Below, in pieces: positions 22,711 through 34,230 of a stretch of DNA of 64,000 nucleotides. Position 1 is the first letter of the stretch. Every line of letters starts with the position of its first letter. Made by a program: the position numbers and the translations under genes. The stretch is from Acanthosoma haemorrhoidale. Lineage: Eukaryota; Arthropoda; Insecta; Hemiptera; Acanthosomatidae. The notes under the pieces were generated by a model. It worked only from the letters and a program-made list of their open reading frames with translations, was not told the origin of the DNA and searched no databases. The stretch spans positions 108,564,509 through 108,628,508 of the forward strand of contig OV884015.1 in NCBI GenBank assembly GCA_930367205.1, given 5' to 3'.

Positions 22711-22735
22711 TGTTTTTGTTTGTTCCAGGTAAGAA
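22711..22735 (+). promoter_or_regulatory. candidate recursive splice (ratchet) site
   Basis: A pyrimidine-rich run TGTTTTTGTTTGTTC is followed directly by CAG|GTAAGA, with the join at 22728/22729. A strong acceptor fused to a strong donor with no exon between is the signature of recursive splice sites in long introns of insects. Established knowledge supports the motif; its use here is inferred. Confidence 0.3.
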
Positions 22736-23334
22736 CTTTGAGTTTAACCGTAAGTTATTTTTCTAACACATTTTATTATTCATACTATATACCACGAAGT
22801 GTTTTTATTTATTTACTGGCGGCTATAAGATAAATAAAATTCTCAGTATTGTAGATCGTTTGTTATATTTCGGATCAAATTTATGATAATTGTTAAAAAT
22901 TTATAGGATCATTGACTAGCAGCACAAAATTCGGCTTATGAAAGTTATCGTCTTTTTGGTAGAAACTAACTAAATACATTTATATATTAATCCCATTCAT
23001 CATATATATTTAAGGAAAGGAGAAATCTCGTGCACAATAAATTCCTGCGAGAAGTTAAGAGACAAAGAAAGGAAAAAAAAATTGTAAAATCGCCAAAATA
23101 CACGGAAATTTGTCGCTTTTAACAAAAATTTTGAAATAATTTTTACAGCGTCACTTCCCGTATGTGGTGACTCATTGTCGCTCCGGTTTTGGTCCCGATC
23201 AGTGAAACGTTGAGCTCGTACACAGAAAACGCTGTTTTAATGCTTATTTGGCGGTTCAGTAACGTGATCTGTGTTCGTATGTATTCTGTATGTGTCGAGA
23301 GGATCGTATTATCCTCTTCTAATGTAGTTAAAAG
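22736..23334. other. AT-rich spacer
   Basis: Nothing is recognised. About 23140-23320 is somewhat GC-richer and gives a 87-codon plus frame (23189-23452) with no known motif. Confidence 0.35.
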
Positions 23335-23645
23335 TAATAATAGTAGTAAATGTAATAAAAAATTTCAACAATCAACTACAAAAATTTTGATTATTACGAG
23401 ATATGCTATTATGTGTACTAAATCTCTAGAAAGATCTGTATTATATTGTTAACTGTATATAAATATGTTTTTACAAAGGCCTACATTTTGGTAGCTACTT
23501 CTAATATACGATCACACAAAAGGAGTTGATTTAGGTATATTAGGTATTTAGACTACAAACGAAAAAACGTATAAAAACTTTAAAAAATCTAATTGTTTGT
23601 TTTTTGTTATTTTTGCACATAATCATCTTTGCTACTTTATCTATT
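23335..23645 (+). repeat. unknown dispersed repeat, copy 1
   Basis: About 300 bp that recurs in the same orientation at 25635-25905. Shared blocks include TCTAATATACGATCACACAA (23502-23521), ACTACAAACGAAAAAACGTA and the start ATCAACTACAAAAATTT. It has no coding capacity and no recognised family. Confidence 0.75.
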
Positions 23646-23671
23646 TGTTCTTGTTTTTTTTTTGTTTGTTT

Positions 23672-23985
23672 TGAACCCCTTTATTTATTATACATTATGT
23701 AAAAACAATATGAACAAAGAAATAACAATTTTCTCCACTTTCTGCGATGCGTTGATGCATTCGAAGGAGGTTGGGTTACATAACAATCAGATTGAAGTTA
23801 AAAAGTCAACATATATACATTACGGGTGATGGGGCTCACCTTCAGTTTACAAATGTGGGAAAACTTACAAACTAAAACCTGATACTAAAGTGTTCCTGCC
23901 GCGACAGTGTCCTGCCATATTTGGGGGAACGGAGCGGGGGTTATCGTGTTAATCACTGGGTTTGTCAAGTATTGCAGGGAGTCGA
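23672..23985 (-). repeat. J2 jockey-like LINE 3' end
   Basis: On the minus strand the tail of the coding region and the 3' untranslated block are present. Plus-strand landmarks are GATGGGGCTCACCTTCAG (23828 onward), CCGCGACAGTGTCCTGCCAT and GTCAAGTATTGCAGGGAGTC. It is closest to the J2 copies at 54360 and 62108. Immediately after it (23990-24040) a third partial copy of the 23335 repeat appears (CATTTTGTAGGTACTTCTAA), so the LINE may have inserted next to or into that repeat. Confidence 0.75.
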
Positions 23986-24128
23986 ACAATTCAAATCCCT
24001 ACATTTTGTAGGTACTTCTAATATAAGATCACGCAATAGGACGTTTCCCCTATTTAGGTACCTTTTCCTGTTTATATTTAAGTTTGCCATGTTTTAGTTG
24101 GGTTTCTGCTAGTTTTCTTCAATATGAA

Positions 24129-24640
24129 TATTATGTCAGCAACAAAACCCTTCATAACGACCTTAATATACCCTACATTCTAGAACTCATCCCTTCCAAG
24201 TTTACGAAATTCCACAGTAGCCTTTCCAACCACCCTAATCCTGTAGCACAGTCAATGCACTGCGCCACTCATCCCTATAATCCTCCTCGGAGACTGAAAC
24301 GGCAGTGGCCTCGTGACCTGCTATAAACGCGTGACAGTGGGAGTCCTGGCAATGGCCAGTCTCTCCAATCATGTCCTGAGCGTCTGTGGCTCTCGCGCTC
24401 TTGGTCAGCCTCCACTGGCTAGTATCCGGTGACGCGGCTGACGGAGGAGCGTGGGGGACTTCCCAGGACTCCGCTTTCTCTTTGCGGTGGATTTGGGGGG
24501 TCTCTGGGCTGTCTGTAAATATTGTATGAATGAGCGAGTGAATGATGAACTGTAAATATTGTATGAATGAGAGCATATATCTTAATTACTTATTGCTTTA
24601 TAAAAGGCAGATTGTAATTATTGCACAATAAAGGAATTAT
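24129..24640 (+). repeat. J1 jockey-like LINE 3' end
   Basis: Codes for YYVSNKTLHNDLNIPYILEL, IPSKFTKFHSSLSNHPNPVA, THPYNPPRRLKRQWPRDLL and stop at 24324-24326. This is the cleanest version of the J1 C-terminus in the window. The 3' tail follows, ending GGCAGATTGTAATTATTGCAC and AATAAAGG. The 113-codon minus-strand frame over this copy is an antisense shadow of the repeat. Confidence 0.85.
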
Positions 24641-25634
24641 ACTACTAATATGAATATATTTTTGGAACCCATTACACCATTGCATAATAAACTATATGTA
24701 TATATATAGCCTTTGGACCACTCTCGGGTGTGGCACTTGTATGAAAATTTAAACTTTTCCAAGCTTAGCTCTACTTTAGTTAGATATTTCGAGGGGAAAT
24801 TGGCCGCTGGCTTCTGTCATATTACAGAGGACGAGACACGGTGAGGTTTTATTAAAGACTTGATAAATATTCTAGGGAAGGTCCTGAGGACGGCGGATTA
24901 GCACCGACCAAGATGTCCTCCAATTATTTAGATGAGGTCCTGCGGGTTGTCCTGTCCACGTTAATATTCCAGTCGCGGCTACTTTCCCGTCCTCGTAGGA
25001 CGTCCTCTCTCCGTATTAGCTCGTCCTGGGAGACTTGATATTCACCAGGGAAAAAAGTAAGAGGAGTGTCATAAATATGTTGGGAGACGGTTACATGTCA
25101 CAGGAATTGCATAATTATGTGCTTGGATGCCAGGTGTTCTGCATTGTAACATGATAAATAAAAAAACAACCCGTATCGGTCGGCATGTTGGTTTACTCAG
25201 CCTCGTAAAGGTAAATAAGTGGCTTTTGTTGATATCCTTAAGAGGCCCCCACTTTAAAACGTAATCATTATGATTGTTTCGTAGTTTTTCTCTCTGGAGC
25301 CGAAGAATAATACATGTTTAATTGAAACTAGTTATTTTGAATAACAGGGTGTTCTTTATTCACCAGTGTTTTACATTACTACACTAACTTTAAGGCTTTT
25401 ATATTATTTCTTTACTATTATTTTCCACGGTATTGATGCTTAAAAAGAGACATGTACACTGAATATTTAAAAACTATGGTAAGGGTTGTTCATTAAGTCT
25501 TAGTCTTTTCACAACTCTTTTATTGACATGATATCATTAAACCATCAGCGTTTAACGTATTAAACGTACCATTCAACGTGTATGTAATTACAATAGAAAA
25601 ACAAAACAATATGTATTCAAATTTTGTGCGTGTA
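24641..25634. other. gene-free stretch with a GC-richer island
   Basis: About 24800-25060 is GC-richer and rich in GTCCT words (GAGGTCCTGCGGGTTGTCCT near 24924) with ATTA cores. It is a candidate non-coding element. A TTGTTCATTAAGTCTTAGTC stretch near 25488 resembles one end of a mariner-like element, but no inverted partner was found. Confidence 0.35.
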
Positions 25635-25905
25635 ATAAAAAGTAAAAATATCAACAATTAACTACAAAAATTTGGAATGTTACGAGATACACTATTATGT
25701 GGACTAAATCTGTAGGAATATACATATGTATTATATTATTAACAGTATATCTTTTTACAAAGACCTACATTTTGTAGGTACTTCTAATATACGATCACAC
25801 AATAGGTATGTAGACTACAAACGAAAAAACGTATAAAACGTTTAAAAAATCTAATTTTTTTATTTTTGCACATTATAATCTTTCCTACTTTATTTATTTC
25901 CCTCT
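25635..25905 (+). repeat. unknown dispersed repeat, copy 2
   Basis: Same orientation as 23335-23645. Conserved words are TCTAATATACGATCACACAA (25785-25804) and ACTACAAACGAAAAAACGTA. It is slightly shorter because of a deletion in the middle. Confidence 0.75.
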
Positions 25906-28900
25906 TCTTTCACTGTAAGTTTCAACAAATTTTCCTTTGTTTTTTTTTTTTTACATGCGTTCATACATTCCCTTTTTAAAATAGAATACATCGATATCTG
26001 AACAAACCTAGTGTTTAGCCGATCAATGATTGAAGTATCGAATTTTATTATAATTAACAGTCATAATGCTCCTGACTGTATCATGCCTACACTAGGAGGA
26101 ATGCGAGACACGCCGAAGCAGTAGGTTGTAGGGCTAAAGCCAAGGACAGGATACAGCGGGGCCCTAAAGACCAGGACAGCTCCCGAGGAACCTGTTAGCC
26201 GGAAGTACGAGGAGTATTCTGTCTTCTCCGGTTTTTGCCGGACCTCGCACCACCGTACGATGTAACTTTTAATTGGATCCAACCCAGGTGGTCTGCATCC
26301 GATGGCCACTTCCACTCCTTGTCTATAGACGTCTCATTTCAACTTTTGCTTATTGTTTAATTTTACTCAGATGCTATGAGTGTATTTTAAAAAATAAAAT
26401 TAAAAAAAGTTGTTTCAACCAGTTCTGACAATTCCTACTTTATAATAAATTCTGAGGGATATCCACGAATAAAGCCGGAGAGCTTAAAAAAGTCCTGATA
26501 AAATTTTGGTTTAGTTTTCATCCTAAGCCTTAATTATCCTTGACTGTATCCTTTAAGAACAACGATTTTTTAATACATACAATTAATTATTTTATAACAA
26601 TATGAATCCACGCTCATTGCCACTCAGAAAAAAAAATGTCAATAAATAAAATAAAATTCAAATATCTATATTCTATATTCTATATCTATTAGGGTCAGTA
26701 GACCTCAAATGCAACAGAAAGTTCCAGGAGTAAATTTAAATTTTGTGTTTTTTTTTAAGGTTGTCACGTTTTTTGTTGAATAGGTAACAATAACTAAAAA
26801 ACTATTTAAGTTAGGTAATTGTCAATTGTAGCATCGTAAACTAGACATAAATTTCTTACAAGTAGCATTAGTCTTTGTAAAAATCATTTGAAGGGGGCTA
26901 GCAATCGGCTAAATTACGCAATGTTCTGTTTTTTTAAAATGTTTTTCGTAAAATTGAGGATTATTTACGATGTTTTTTACCAGCCTCCTTCTGGACTACA
27001 GATTTCCCACTTTTAGAAAAAACTTCCGTGCTTTAATTAACTAAGCAGTCAATTCCTTATTAAGTATTAATATTTCAAGTCAATTTGTAAATTCCATTAT
27101 TTTTAAAAGGAGAATTTCATTTGTTATACCCATAATAAATATTTAAAATTTTACATATGTATTTTTTATCATTAAAAAAGGATATTTTAATTATTAATTT
27201 ATAACAATACATCCCAGGTCGCATAAAAAATAAATGCTTTGTGTCAATTTATTGTAATTATTTTGGCTTGAAATTACTGGTACTTTTTATAAAATTTAAA
27301 TTTGCTTTTTCCCTGCTCGGTATTGAATTTTTTTGTTCCATGTGAGGTCTCTTATCACCCCGCAAGTTTCGTACATCATTCAGCTTGTAATGTTCACACG
27401 CGTATTGATACAATGACATATGTACAGCTTATCAAGACATAATGAATCTTCAACTTCATACTACAAATCTTAAAATAGTTTTTATCCAACAATTTGTCGG
27501 TGGTGTATCAACAATCGGTGGAAATTGTTTTCATAGCGATTTCACCTCTGGTTGATACTAAATAGAATTTGTTGTGTGGAAAACAAGCTGGAAACAACAT
27601 CCTAAGTTCGTAAAGCCCAGTAGAGAATTGAATGTTACCACGGAGCGTGTAACACGTCGTTATCAACTCGGATGTAGATAACAGATTGTTAGCCTTTCAT
27701 CTTGTAATCTGTGATTAATGACTGATGATTGGAGCTGAGACAATACCCAAGGATTACGCTTAGCTTGAGATGAGGCCCATTGAAGTAGCTGGGGATGACA
27801 GGGTGAGCCCGCTGCTTGCTCTCTGGCTAATTGCATCGTTAGCGCCTGCTCGATATGGCTGCGGTTCATGAGTCATTAACGATTGCATGACCATGTTTTA
27901 GTGCATGTCTATATATATATGTGTATGTATTGCATATCGTTTGAGTATTGGAATGCTTGCGGTGATTGCCGCTTGTTAGTTAATTAATCCGAGAGTATCA
28001 TACACGCACGCGCGCACTAATGGAATATCGAATTGGAAATGATAGCCAGCGAATTGGTAGTGTATCACAGACAGAACAAATAACTGGATAAGTGCATTTT
28101 CAAAGCAAACACTTATTTACATAATTGATTGCCTGTTACTGAGTGGGCGTGCATGCCTACCTTTGAGGGGTCAAATAGACAGGCTAAAGGCTTACTTGTA
28201 ATTATGTACGTGCTCAAAGTTGGTTTTGTTATGTTCTTCGTGAATACGTACATTATGTTTATGCACTGTGTGGTACATTCAACAACCAGATCGTAAGAAA
28301 CAAAATATATGTCGGATCCGTTTCTTATGATTATACAGGCTATTCTGCCTGTATTATTAAAAACAATTATGTGCTAAATCACATTTAAAAAAAAAATCAA
28401 TCCGCTGTTTTCTATCTAAATCGAGTCTTTTGGGGGGAGAATACCACTTTTTTGCGATAAAACCCCCATTTTCTCTAATTCATTTATCTAATTTTTTATT
28501 AGATTTTCTTAAACGGCTTAAAATTTTCTCTTAAAGTTTTTTTTTTTATAACCGCAATAGCTGCACAAAATTATTAATTATTAAAATTTTTTTTTTTAAA
28601 CTTTCATTGTACGTAAACCCAAATCATTTTTTTTTTTTAAATAAGCTTTCCAATGGTACGCTCAACATTTGGATTTTAATTGAAATGTTTCGGAAAGAGT
28701 CATGTTATTTCTCAACATAATATATTGTATGTGGCGGTTTGGGGAATGGTATAGATCAAATAAATAATTTTATTTCTGTCCACAATATAGTTCATTCAAA
28801 CAGGAACGTTATCGACTCTGAGCTTTAGTTGCCAATTTTAAGTATGAAAATGTAAGTGTCATTCATTGCTCGCATTTATGTGCTGTATTCACAGTCATAA

Positions 28901-30130
28901 TTGACTGATTCAGAGGACATAAAATTGTTGACGTACTCTTTGGAATATTTATTACATCGTTAGCGAAAAATTGCTTCAGAGGAATGAAGCACCGTGCTGT
29001 AGCTGGCCTGACAGCTAACATCCCTTCGTTGGGCCAGTGATCAGCCTTGCTGTTCCTGTTGTTGTATCTGCTAATTGTTCCCTGTAAACCTGTTTGTCTT
29101 CCATTACCTCCGCCATATATCTAGCCTATCCTGTCTCCCCCTGGCCATGGATACATGTTCGGATCACGAAATGTTACACTGTAACAGTTACAGGCCTAGA
29201 GGCTGTAGTCGAATATTTAATATTCAGTTACTGGCCAGTAACCTCTACATAACATGTATCTCTTATCAAAGTAACAAAGTTACTTTTGGATGAATACCAT
29301 CTACAGAGATAATATTAACCAGAGATTTATCTCTGGGGAAACCATAGTAACATTCTTCTATGGCTCGTTTAAATGAGATAAGAGCGTGCAGATGTCAGAG
29401 TATGATAAAAACCTATTTTAGACCGTAATATATCATTTAGAAGTAAATTACAAAAATCGTTTAAAATGTACAATAACAAAAACATAATAAAAGCAAAAAA
29501 AAAAAAAAAGGTAGTTTGTAGAATAATTAGGGTAGGGGTCATAAAAAAAAATTTTTTTTTGTCAAAAGTTGTATAATGCTAGGAATATTGTAATGCTAAT
29601 AGTTGAAACTAGTGTATACCTGCCTCGTGACTTCATGGAAGTCACTGATATTTTTAAGTAAGCAACCGCATCCCTTCCAAGACCTCCATCCCAATTCCTT
29701 GAACTACCCTTCTCTTATACACATATGTCTCAGTTTTAGCCCCAGATCCCACTTGTGCCTAGACATTCCACCCAGTATGTAGTAACGTAACTCTTAATAT
29801 TTGTATATACCAGTGTTTGCTTGTACTTCATAACAAAGCCTTTCTTTCTTTTCTTTTAAAAGACTCCCCTCTACAAAGATTATTTAACTAAAGAATAAAG
29901 TAAAAATCAATAATAATAAAAATAAATGATAATAACAAGGGAAATAGTATTGAAAGGAAAAGGCCCTACTTTGTTGTTTAAAAACTCGCTGAATTTCTCT
30001 CCTACAGAGGATGTTGTCATGTCAGCAGAATTAAGCGAAATTCAGATTGAAAGCAAATCAGATTTCGTTTCAAGCAAAATTCAATTGTTTTTTCCTGTTT
30101 TCATTTTTATTCCATTCGAACCCATCGAGC
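25906..30130. other. gene desert with small GC-richer islands
   Basis: About 4.2 kb with no recognised gene or repeat family. Islands stand out from AT-rich sequence. 26080-26330 is GC-rich, with an 84-codon minus frame and no motif. 27660-27900 has GGCTAATTGCATCGTTAGCG and GAGTCATTAACGATTGCATG. 28980-29340 contains nested palindromic words such as GTTACTGGCCAGTAAC near 29226. These look like candidate cis-regulatory or conserved non-coding segments. A plus-strand segment at 29640-29925 ends in AATAAAG and an AATAATAAT-type tail, like a retroposed 3' end. Confidence 0.4.
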
Positions 30131-30666
30131 CTTGTTGTTGTGGTTAGTCTCCTGTCGAGAACTGTTGCTCGTGCCCTGAACTGTTGGATCCCCTGCTAGT
30201 GGAGGCGACGATTGGATGGAAGGGCCTATAGCGGTGATAAATGCCCTTTTAGCCAGGGCAAGACAAGACTAATACTCTGGCAGGGATAATGCATTGGGGA
30301 TGTTTGCCCTTATCGATTCCCGCTATTTGATATCCCCCCTTGTGGGCTCGGCAATGACAATCCTCCGACTTTGATTTCCTCAAGGACCCTCCACCCCACC
30401 GACAACATACGTGAAACTTTCAACGCTCTGAATCCGTAATGAGATAACATTTGCCTTTTTTTTTTTTCTCTCTCCCTACCTCCTTTTTCAATTTTTCCCT
30501 CATATGAGATTCACGAGCCCTTGGCCCCTCGAGGTGATGCATAAGTCATGGCCCGGATTGATGAGGAATCGCCCATGAATTGTCTCTGAGCCGTATTCTC
30601 ATTCATGTATGGTTGTCTGTCTGCGGACGGTTTCATGAATTAGGAATAACTGCCGAACTTGAAACG

Positions 30667-30744
<78 letters not shown>

Positions 30745-30974
30745 CGATATTCAATTTCCCCCCTCATGAATAAAATTCTCATTTTATTCATCCTCTTCCA
30801 GTAAATGAACCTTTTAATGGAACCTTAAAAGATGCATAGAACGGGGCCGGTAATAAAGATAATGCATTGCTCGAGATAGCTACCGACGAAAACTGAATCC
30901 TCCAAAATTTTACTTGTGCATTTTAGACAATAATTATTGTTTGGTTAAACATTTTTTTATCAGCAAAATTGCTT
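30131..30974. other. pyrimidine-rich, GC-richer non-coding region
   Basis: Holds long C- and T-rich stretches and a TC microsatellite. Open frames here are shadows of the simple repeat. No gene is recognised. Confidence 0.45.
30669..30741. repeat. (TC)n microsatellite
   Basis: About 72 bp of perfect TC repeat, the longest simple repeat in the window. Confidence 0.97.
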
Positions 30975-31830
30975 GGTTCGCTCTGAGTTTTTTTTTTCTT
31001 AGCTCTCTAATTATAAGATTAAGGATGAGGGAAAAATAAAGGAATATTAGGGTTGAGCGGATCGTTGTACTAGGAGTACCTCCTTGAAGGTAGTGTGAGG
31101 GAAGCCTCGGTAGAGGTTGATACTTGCGGTACAGTGGTGAGAGTCCACTGGTGGCTGAGCCTAGAGTCCCTCTAGGCATGTAGTGCAGTCTTATTTAGTT
31201 GGATAGCAGTGTTGGGCGCCCGTTAGAGGCTTGTTGTTGGTGGGGCAAGCGCCGTTTTGTCCACCATTTAGTCTGCTTTACCAGATCTTGAGAGTTGCCA
31301 TCTTGCCGGTAGCGGTGGGGGTGCCATGTCTCGGAATAGAGGGTTTTGGCTATGTTTCATCGAGTCAAAGAACTTGATGTGTCTTCTTTGGATGGCTTCG
31401 GTGATGGTGGGGACTTCGAACTTTTCGTGGATGTCGGGAGCCTTCATATCACGAAAAGGGGTGCTTAGTGCCGTGCGCAGGATTTTGTTCTGGAAGCTCT
31501 GGAGTCGAGTTATTGTGCTAGTGTGTAGGAATCGGAAGGCCTCTGGACGCTCTTATATATTAACAGTTTCAGCGGAAGGGATATAGCCGGGCTTGTGAAG
31601 AGATGCTGGAGAGAGTAGTCAGTCCTACGTACTCTTTTCAACTTATTCTGCAGGTGTGTGTAGAACGTCATGTGTAAATGAGTAAATGTGGAAGACGTTT
31701 TTATATCGTTATTCCTCCGTCCCGGTGTGAACAAACTTTCATGTGTGGGGTGTATCACACGATTCACATGTAGTCTATTTGCCAGTCGGCACACAAGGAA
31801 GCTATGTTTACTAAAACTACTAAACTTCAC
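30975..31830 (-). pseudogene. J3 jockey-like LINE: RT C-terminus and 3' end
   Basis: On the minus strand KLKRVRRTDYSLQHLFTS, then LKLLIYKSVQRP near 31640-31560, match the thumb region of jockey-clade reverse transcriptases. A frameshift near 31540 leads into STITRLQSFQNKILRT, FEVPTITEAIQRRHIKFFDS and PLPARWQLSRSGKAD, with stop at 31270-31268. The 3' untranslated part runs down to an A-rich end near 30985 (TTTTTTTTTCTTAGC in plus view). Only the 3' third of the ORF is present. Two 3'-only copies of the same family are at 12771 and 44866. Confidence 0.8.
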
Positions 31831-32394
31831 ATTAAACTTTAAATAACCAAAAATTTATTGTTAAACTGTGTAAATAAGTTTATAAAATAAATTTAATAAA
31901 AATACTAACCGAAGGTAATTAGGTTGAATAAAATCATGGGCTGTGGTTGGGTTTACCGCTTTAGAAAAAAACCAAAAAAAGAAAAACCCGCCATCCCTTG
32001 GCATCATTGGAAATGAATCACGGACCTCATGAATAATTCCTTAACCCTAAAGGGCCAAGTTGGGCTAATCCCTGTATATACGACTGTGTGTGTGTGCCCA
32101 CAATTAACCCTACCGGAGCTGAGAAATGACTTTTATGTGCTATAGTGTGGCCCTAGTGTGTAAGTTAATGCCATCACTCTTATTGGGCGGAACGTTTCGG
32201 ATTTCTTTGAGTTGTCTGCAACAGCCACAACAGGCGGTCGTAGTATTAGCAGTTGGCTAGGATATCTCACCATTTTGTGGTAATAATTTTGCTTTGTCTT
32301 AGGAGACAATATTAATTTCCTAGTCTTTGAACCTAGTAGAAACCTATAAATAATTTGTCCAAATTTGTTGAAATGTTCTATCTCTAATATTTTT
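31831..32394. other. spacer with a possible piggyBac-like end
   Basis: No gene. At 32041 TTAACCCTAAAGGGCCAAG has the TTAA-CCCT form of piggyBac-type termini. Another TTAACCCTACC occurs at 32105. No matched right end is seen. Confidence 0.3.
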
Positions 32395-32605
32395 TTTACT
32401 TCAACAACTTTATTATGATAAAATTACAATCTGCCTGATTGGGCAATAAGTAATTATGATAAATGATCTCATTCATACCAATTTAAAATTTTCGTTCATT
32501 CGCTCATTCATGCTATATATACAAAGAGCCCAGAGGCCCCCCAAAGTCCACATGCTTGTCACCTCCCTCGAAGGAGGAAGCGGAGTCACTGGATAAGAGC
32601 CAGAA
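32395..32605 (-). repeat. J1 LINE 3' untranslated tail
   Basis: In plus view it starts at the T-rich end with TTATTATGATAAAATTAC. It runs through AATCTGCCTGATTGGGCAAT, CGCTCATTCATGC and GAGCCCAGAGGCC to GGAGGAAGCGGAGTC. It then meets the I/R1-type LINE fragment. It has no coding sequence. Confidence 0.75.
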
Positions 32606-33140
32606 TTACAAGCCTCCCCGACGACGTTTGCTTCCGAGTGGCGGCCCGGAATTCGGTCGGCGTCACTCGCAAGCTGATTGACCAGGCTCCGCATGGTAAT
32701 TGAAGAACAACCTAAGAAGTGGAAGAACCATCTTAGCGACTGGACCAATGAGGTGTGGTATGCCAGGTGGACCAATACCACGTAAGGGAGTACCCTAAGG
32801 AAGTACTTCCCCTCGGACAAGGACAGGCTGAGGGCAAAGTGGGTCCTGACTACTGGAGTTCCCAGGTGCTATCGGGGCATGGAAGATTTCGTTCCAAGCT
32901 TTACAAGTATAAAAGAGTTGAGGACCCCAATCGGCCACACGTCATACTCACATGTCAAGCCTAGGAACAAGCGAGAGCACTGATAACTCACTCATTTGAC
33001 CAGCTTGGCAGAGTCAGACTTACCGTTGCTGGTAGACAACAAGGAGAATTATTGGGCCATCCTCATCTTTGTCCTCAAGTGAAAGAAGCTACGGGGGGAC
33101 CAGAGCACTTCACCATCTGCAAGTGATGCAGGTTGAGCAG
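32606..33140 (+). pseudogene. I/R1-type LINE C-terminus remnant
   Basis: Plus-strand pieces read NSVGVTRKLIDQAP, SDWTNEVWYARW, PSDKDRLRAKWVLTTG and LSGHGRFRSKLYKYKRVEDP, then a His-Val-Ile-Leu-x-Cys block. This is the region at and after the RNase H domain of I- and R1-clade LINEs, where tGHgrf is followed by a Cys/His-rich motif. Frameshifts near 32780 and 32855 and several stops break it. No other copy of this family is visible, so its 3' end cannot be fixed exactly. Confidence 0.6.
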
Positions 33141-34228
33141 ACATAATAGCGAAAGCCATGAGGGCACACGGATCCCGTTGTACGGATGGGAAAAAATAAA
33201 TTGGCAAGCTATAATAAATAGAATGTATAATTTTTAGATAAAAATGTCATTCATTTTTAATTGAATGATAAAAATACAAATCATGGTTCGAATTATCATT
33301 ACTAAATTACTCCAAAAAGGCGAAAACATCAGATTTAAGCGAAATTAGTTTTTTCTGTGTCATTGAAGCAGTTTCTCATTCATTTTCCTGTTGCTATGAC
33401 GACATGATGATACCTAAGGTGTCCATTACTGTGTATATATAACGCAGCAGACAGACAGACGCTGAGATGCCAAAGAGACGGAGGCTGACTGAGAAAGACA
33501 GGGCCGTGGTTTACCTCAAGGTAGTTTACTCAGCCTGTTTATGTGCTCAGCGTTCGGTTTATACTCCTCACGCGGGCCACATCCCAGATAAGTAGGTCTT
33601 TATCGCCTGTTCAAACCACAAACGCTCCCTTTAACTGTGTCTTAAAGCGGACCATATAAACTTTTTTATTTATTTATTTTTTTTTTTTTAGTCCTCCCCG
33701 ACTCGTTTTAAAAGGGATTATTTCAGTTTTATTGACTCGGAGTCAAAAGAGACCGCTTTATTTTTTTTTGAGTAAAGGAAATATGAACTCTGACGGACTG
33801 TATACAGATCGTTTCGGTGGAGTCGTAAATAACATAGAGCGTGTGAGGGAAAACTCATTAATAAACTAATAAAAGTATTTAAATTTTTATGATCTTATAT
33901 CGTTCAGATCAGTACAGCAAAGGTTGCGTTTCTCCTTTAATGTAATAAGTAATAACAAAACTGCACGTGTAGAAAATATTGAATGTAAGTCTTAAGGGTC
34001 GAACACAGTTATAACACAAACAATGTTCTTTACAGACACTTATAAAACTTGGTGTATTCAAATGTTATTATCTACTGTTCAGGTAAATAATCATTAATGA
34101 TTAGTTATTGCGTTTATCTCGCAATAGTTGCCGTCACGAAATTAGAAGCGTGAGACCCGCAATACATGACTAGCCCTGTCGCCGCTCTGTGCACTACTTA
34201 TCTTCTATCAACGTGATGTGATTGCTTG
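33141..34228. other. spacer with one short transposase-like ORF start
   Basis: AT-rich with T runs near 33680 and 33760. The short ORF at 33467-33598 is listed separately. No other gene is seen. Confidence 0.4.
33467..33598 (+). CDS. short ORF with transposase-like N-terminus (43 codons)
   Basis: The frame starts MPKRRRLTEKDRAVVYLK and ends at TAG 33596-33598. The first 18 residues, basic and then LTEKDRA, resemble the start of the helix-turn-helix of Tc1-type transposases, but the rest does not continue the domain. A TATATATAA box lies at 33433-33441, about 30 nt upstream of ATG-proximal sequence, and CTCAAG|GTAGTT at 33520 could be a weak donor. It is either a transposon relic or chance. 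Confidence 0.2.
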
Positions 34229-34230
34229 TA

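Noticed and set aside
24235..24576. 113-codon minus-strand frame, with similar frames at 7651-7860 and 17468-17659
   Set aside because: All lie antisense to the conserved C-terminal coding end and 3' tail of J1 LINE copies. The similarity between them reflects repeat conservation, not a protein family.
25480..25560. Mariner-like terminal sequence near TTGTTCATTAAGTCTTAG
   Set aside because: No inverted partner or transposase sequence within reach.
30580..30804. 74-codon frame with a Leu-Ser repeat
   Set aside because: Created by the TC microsatellite.
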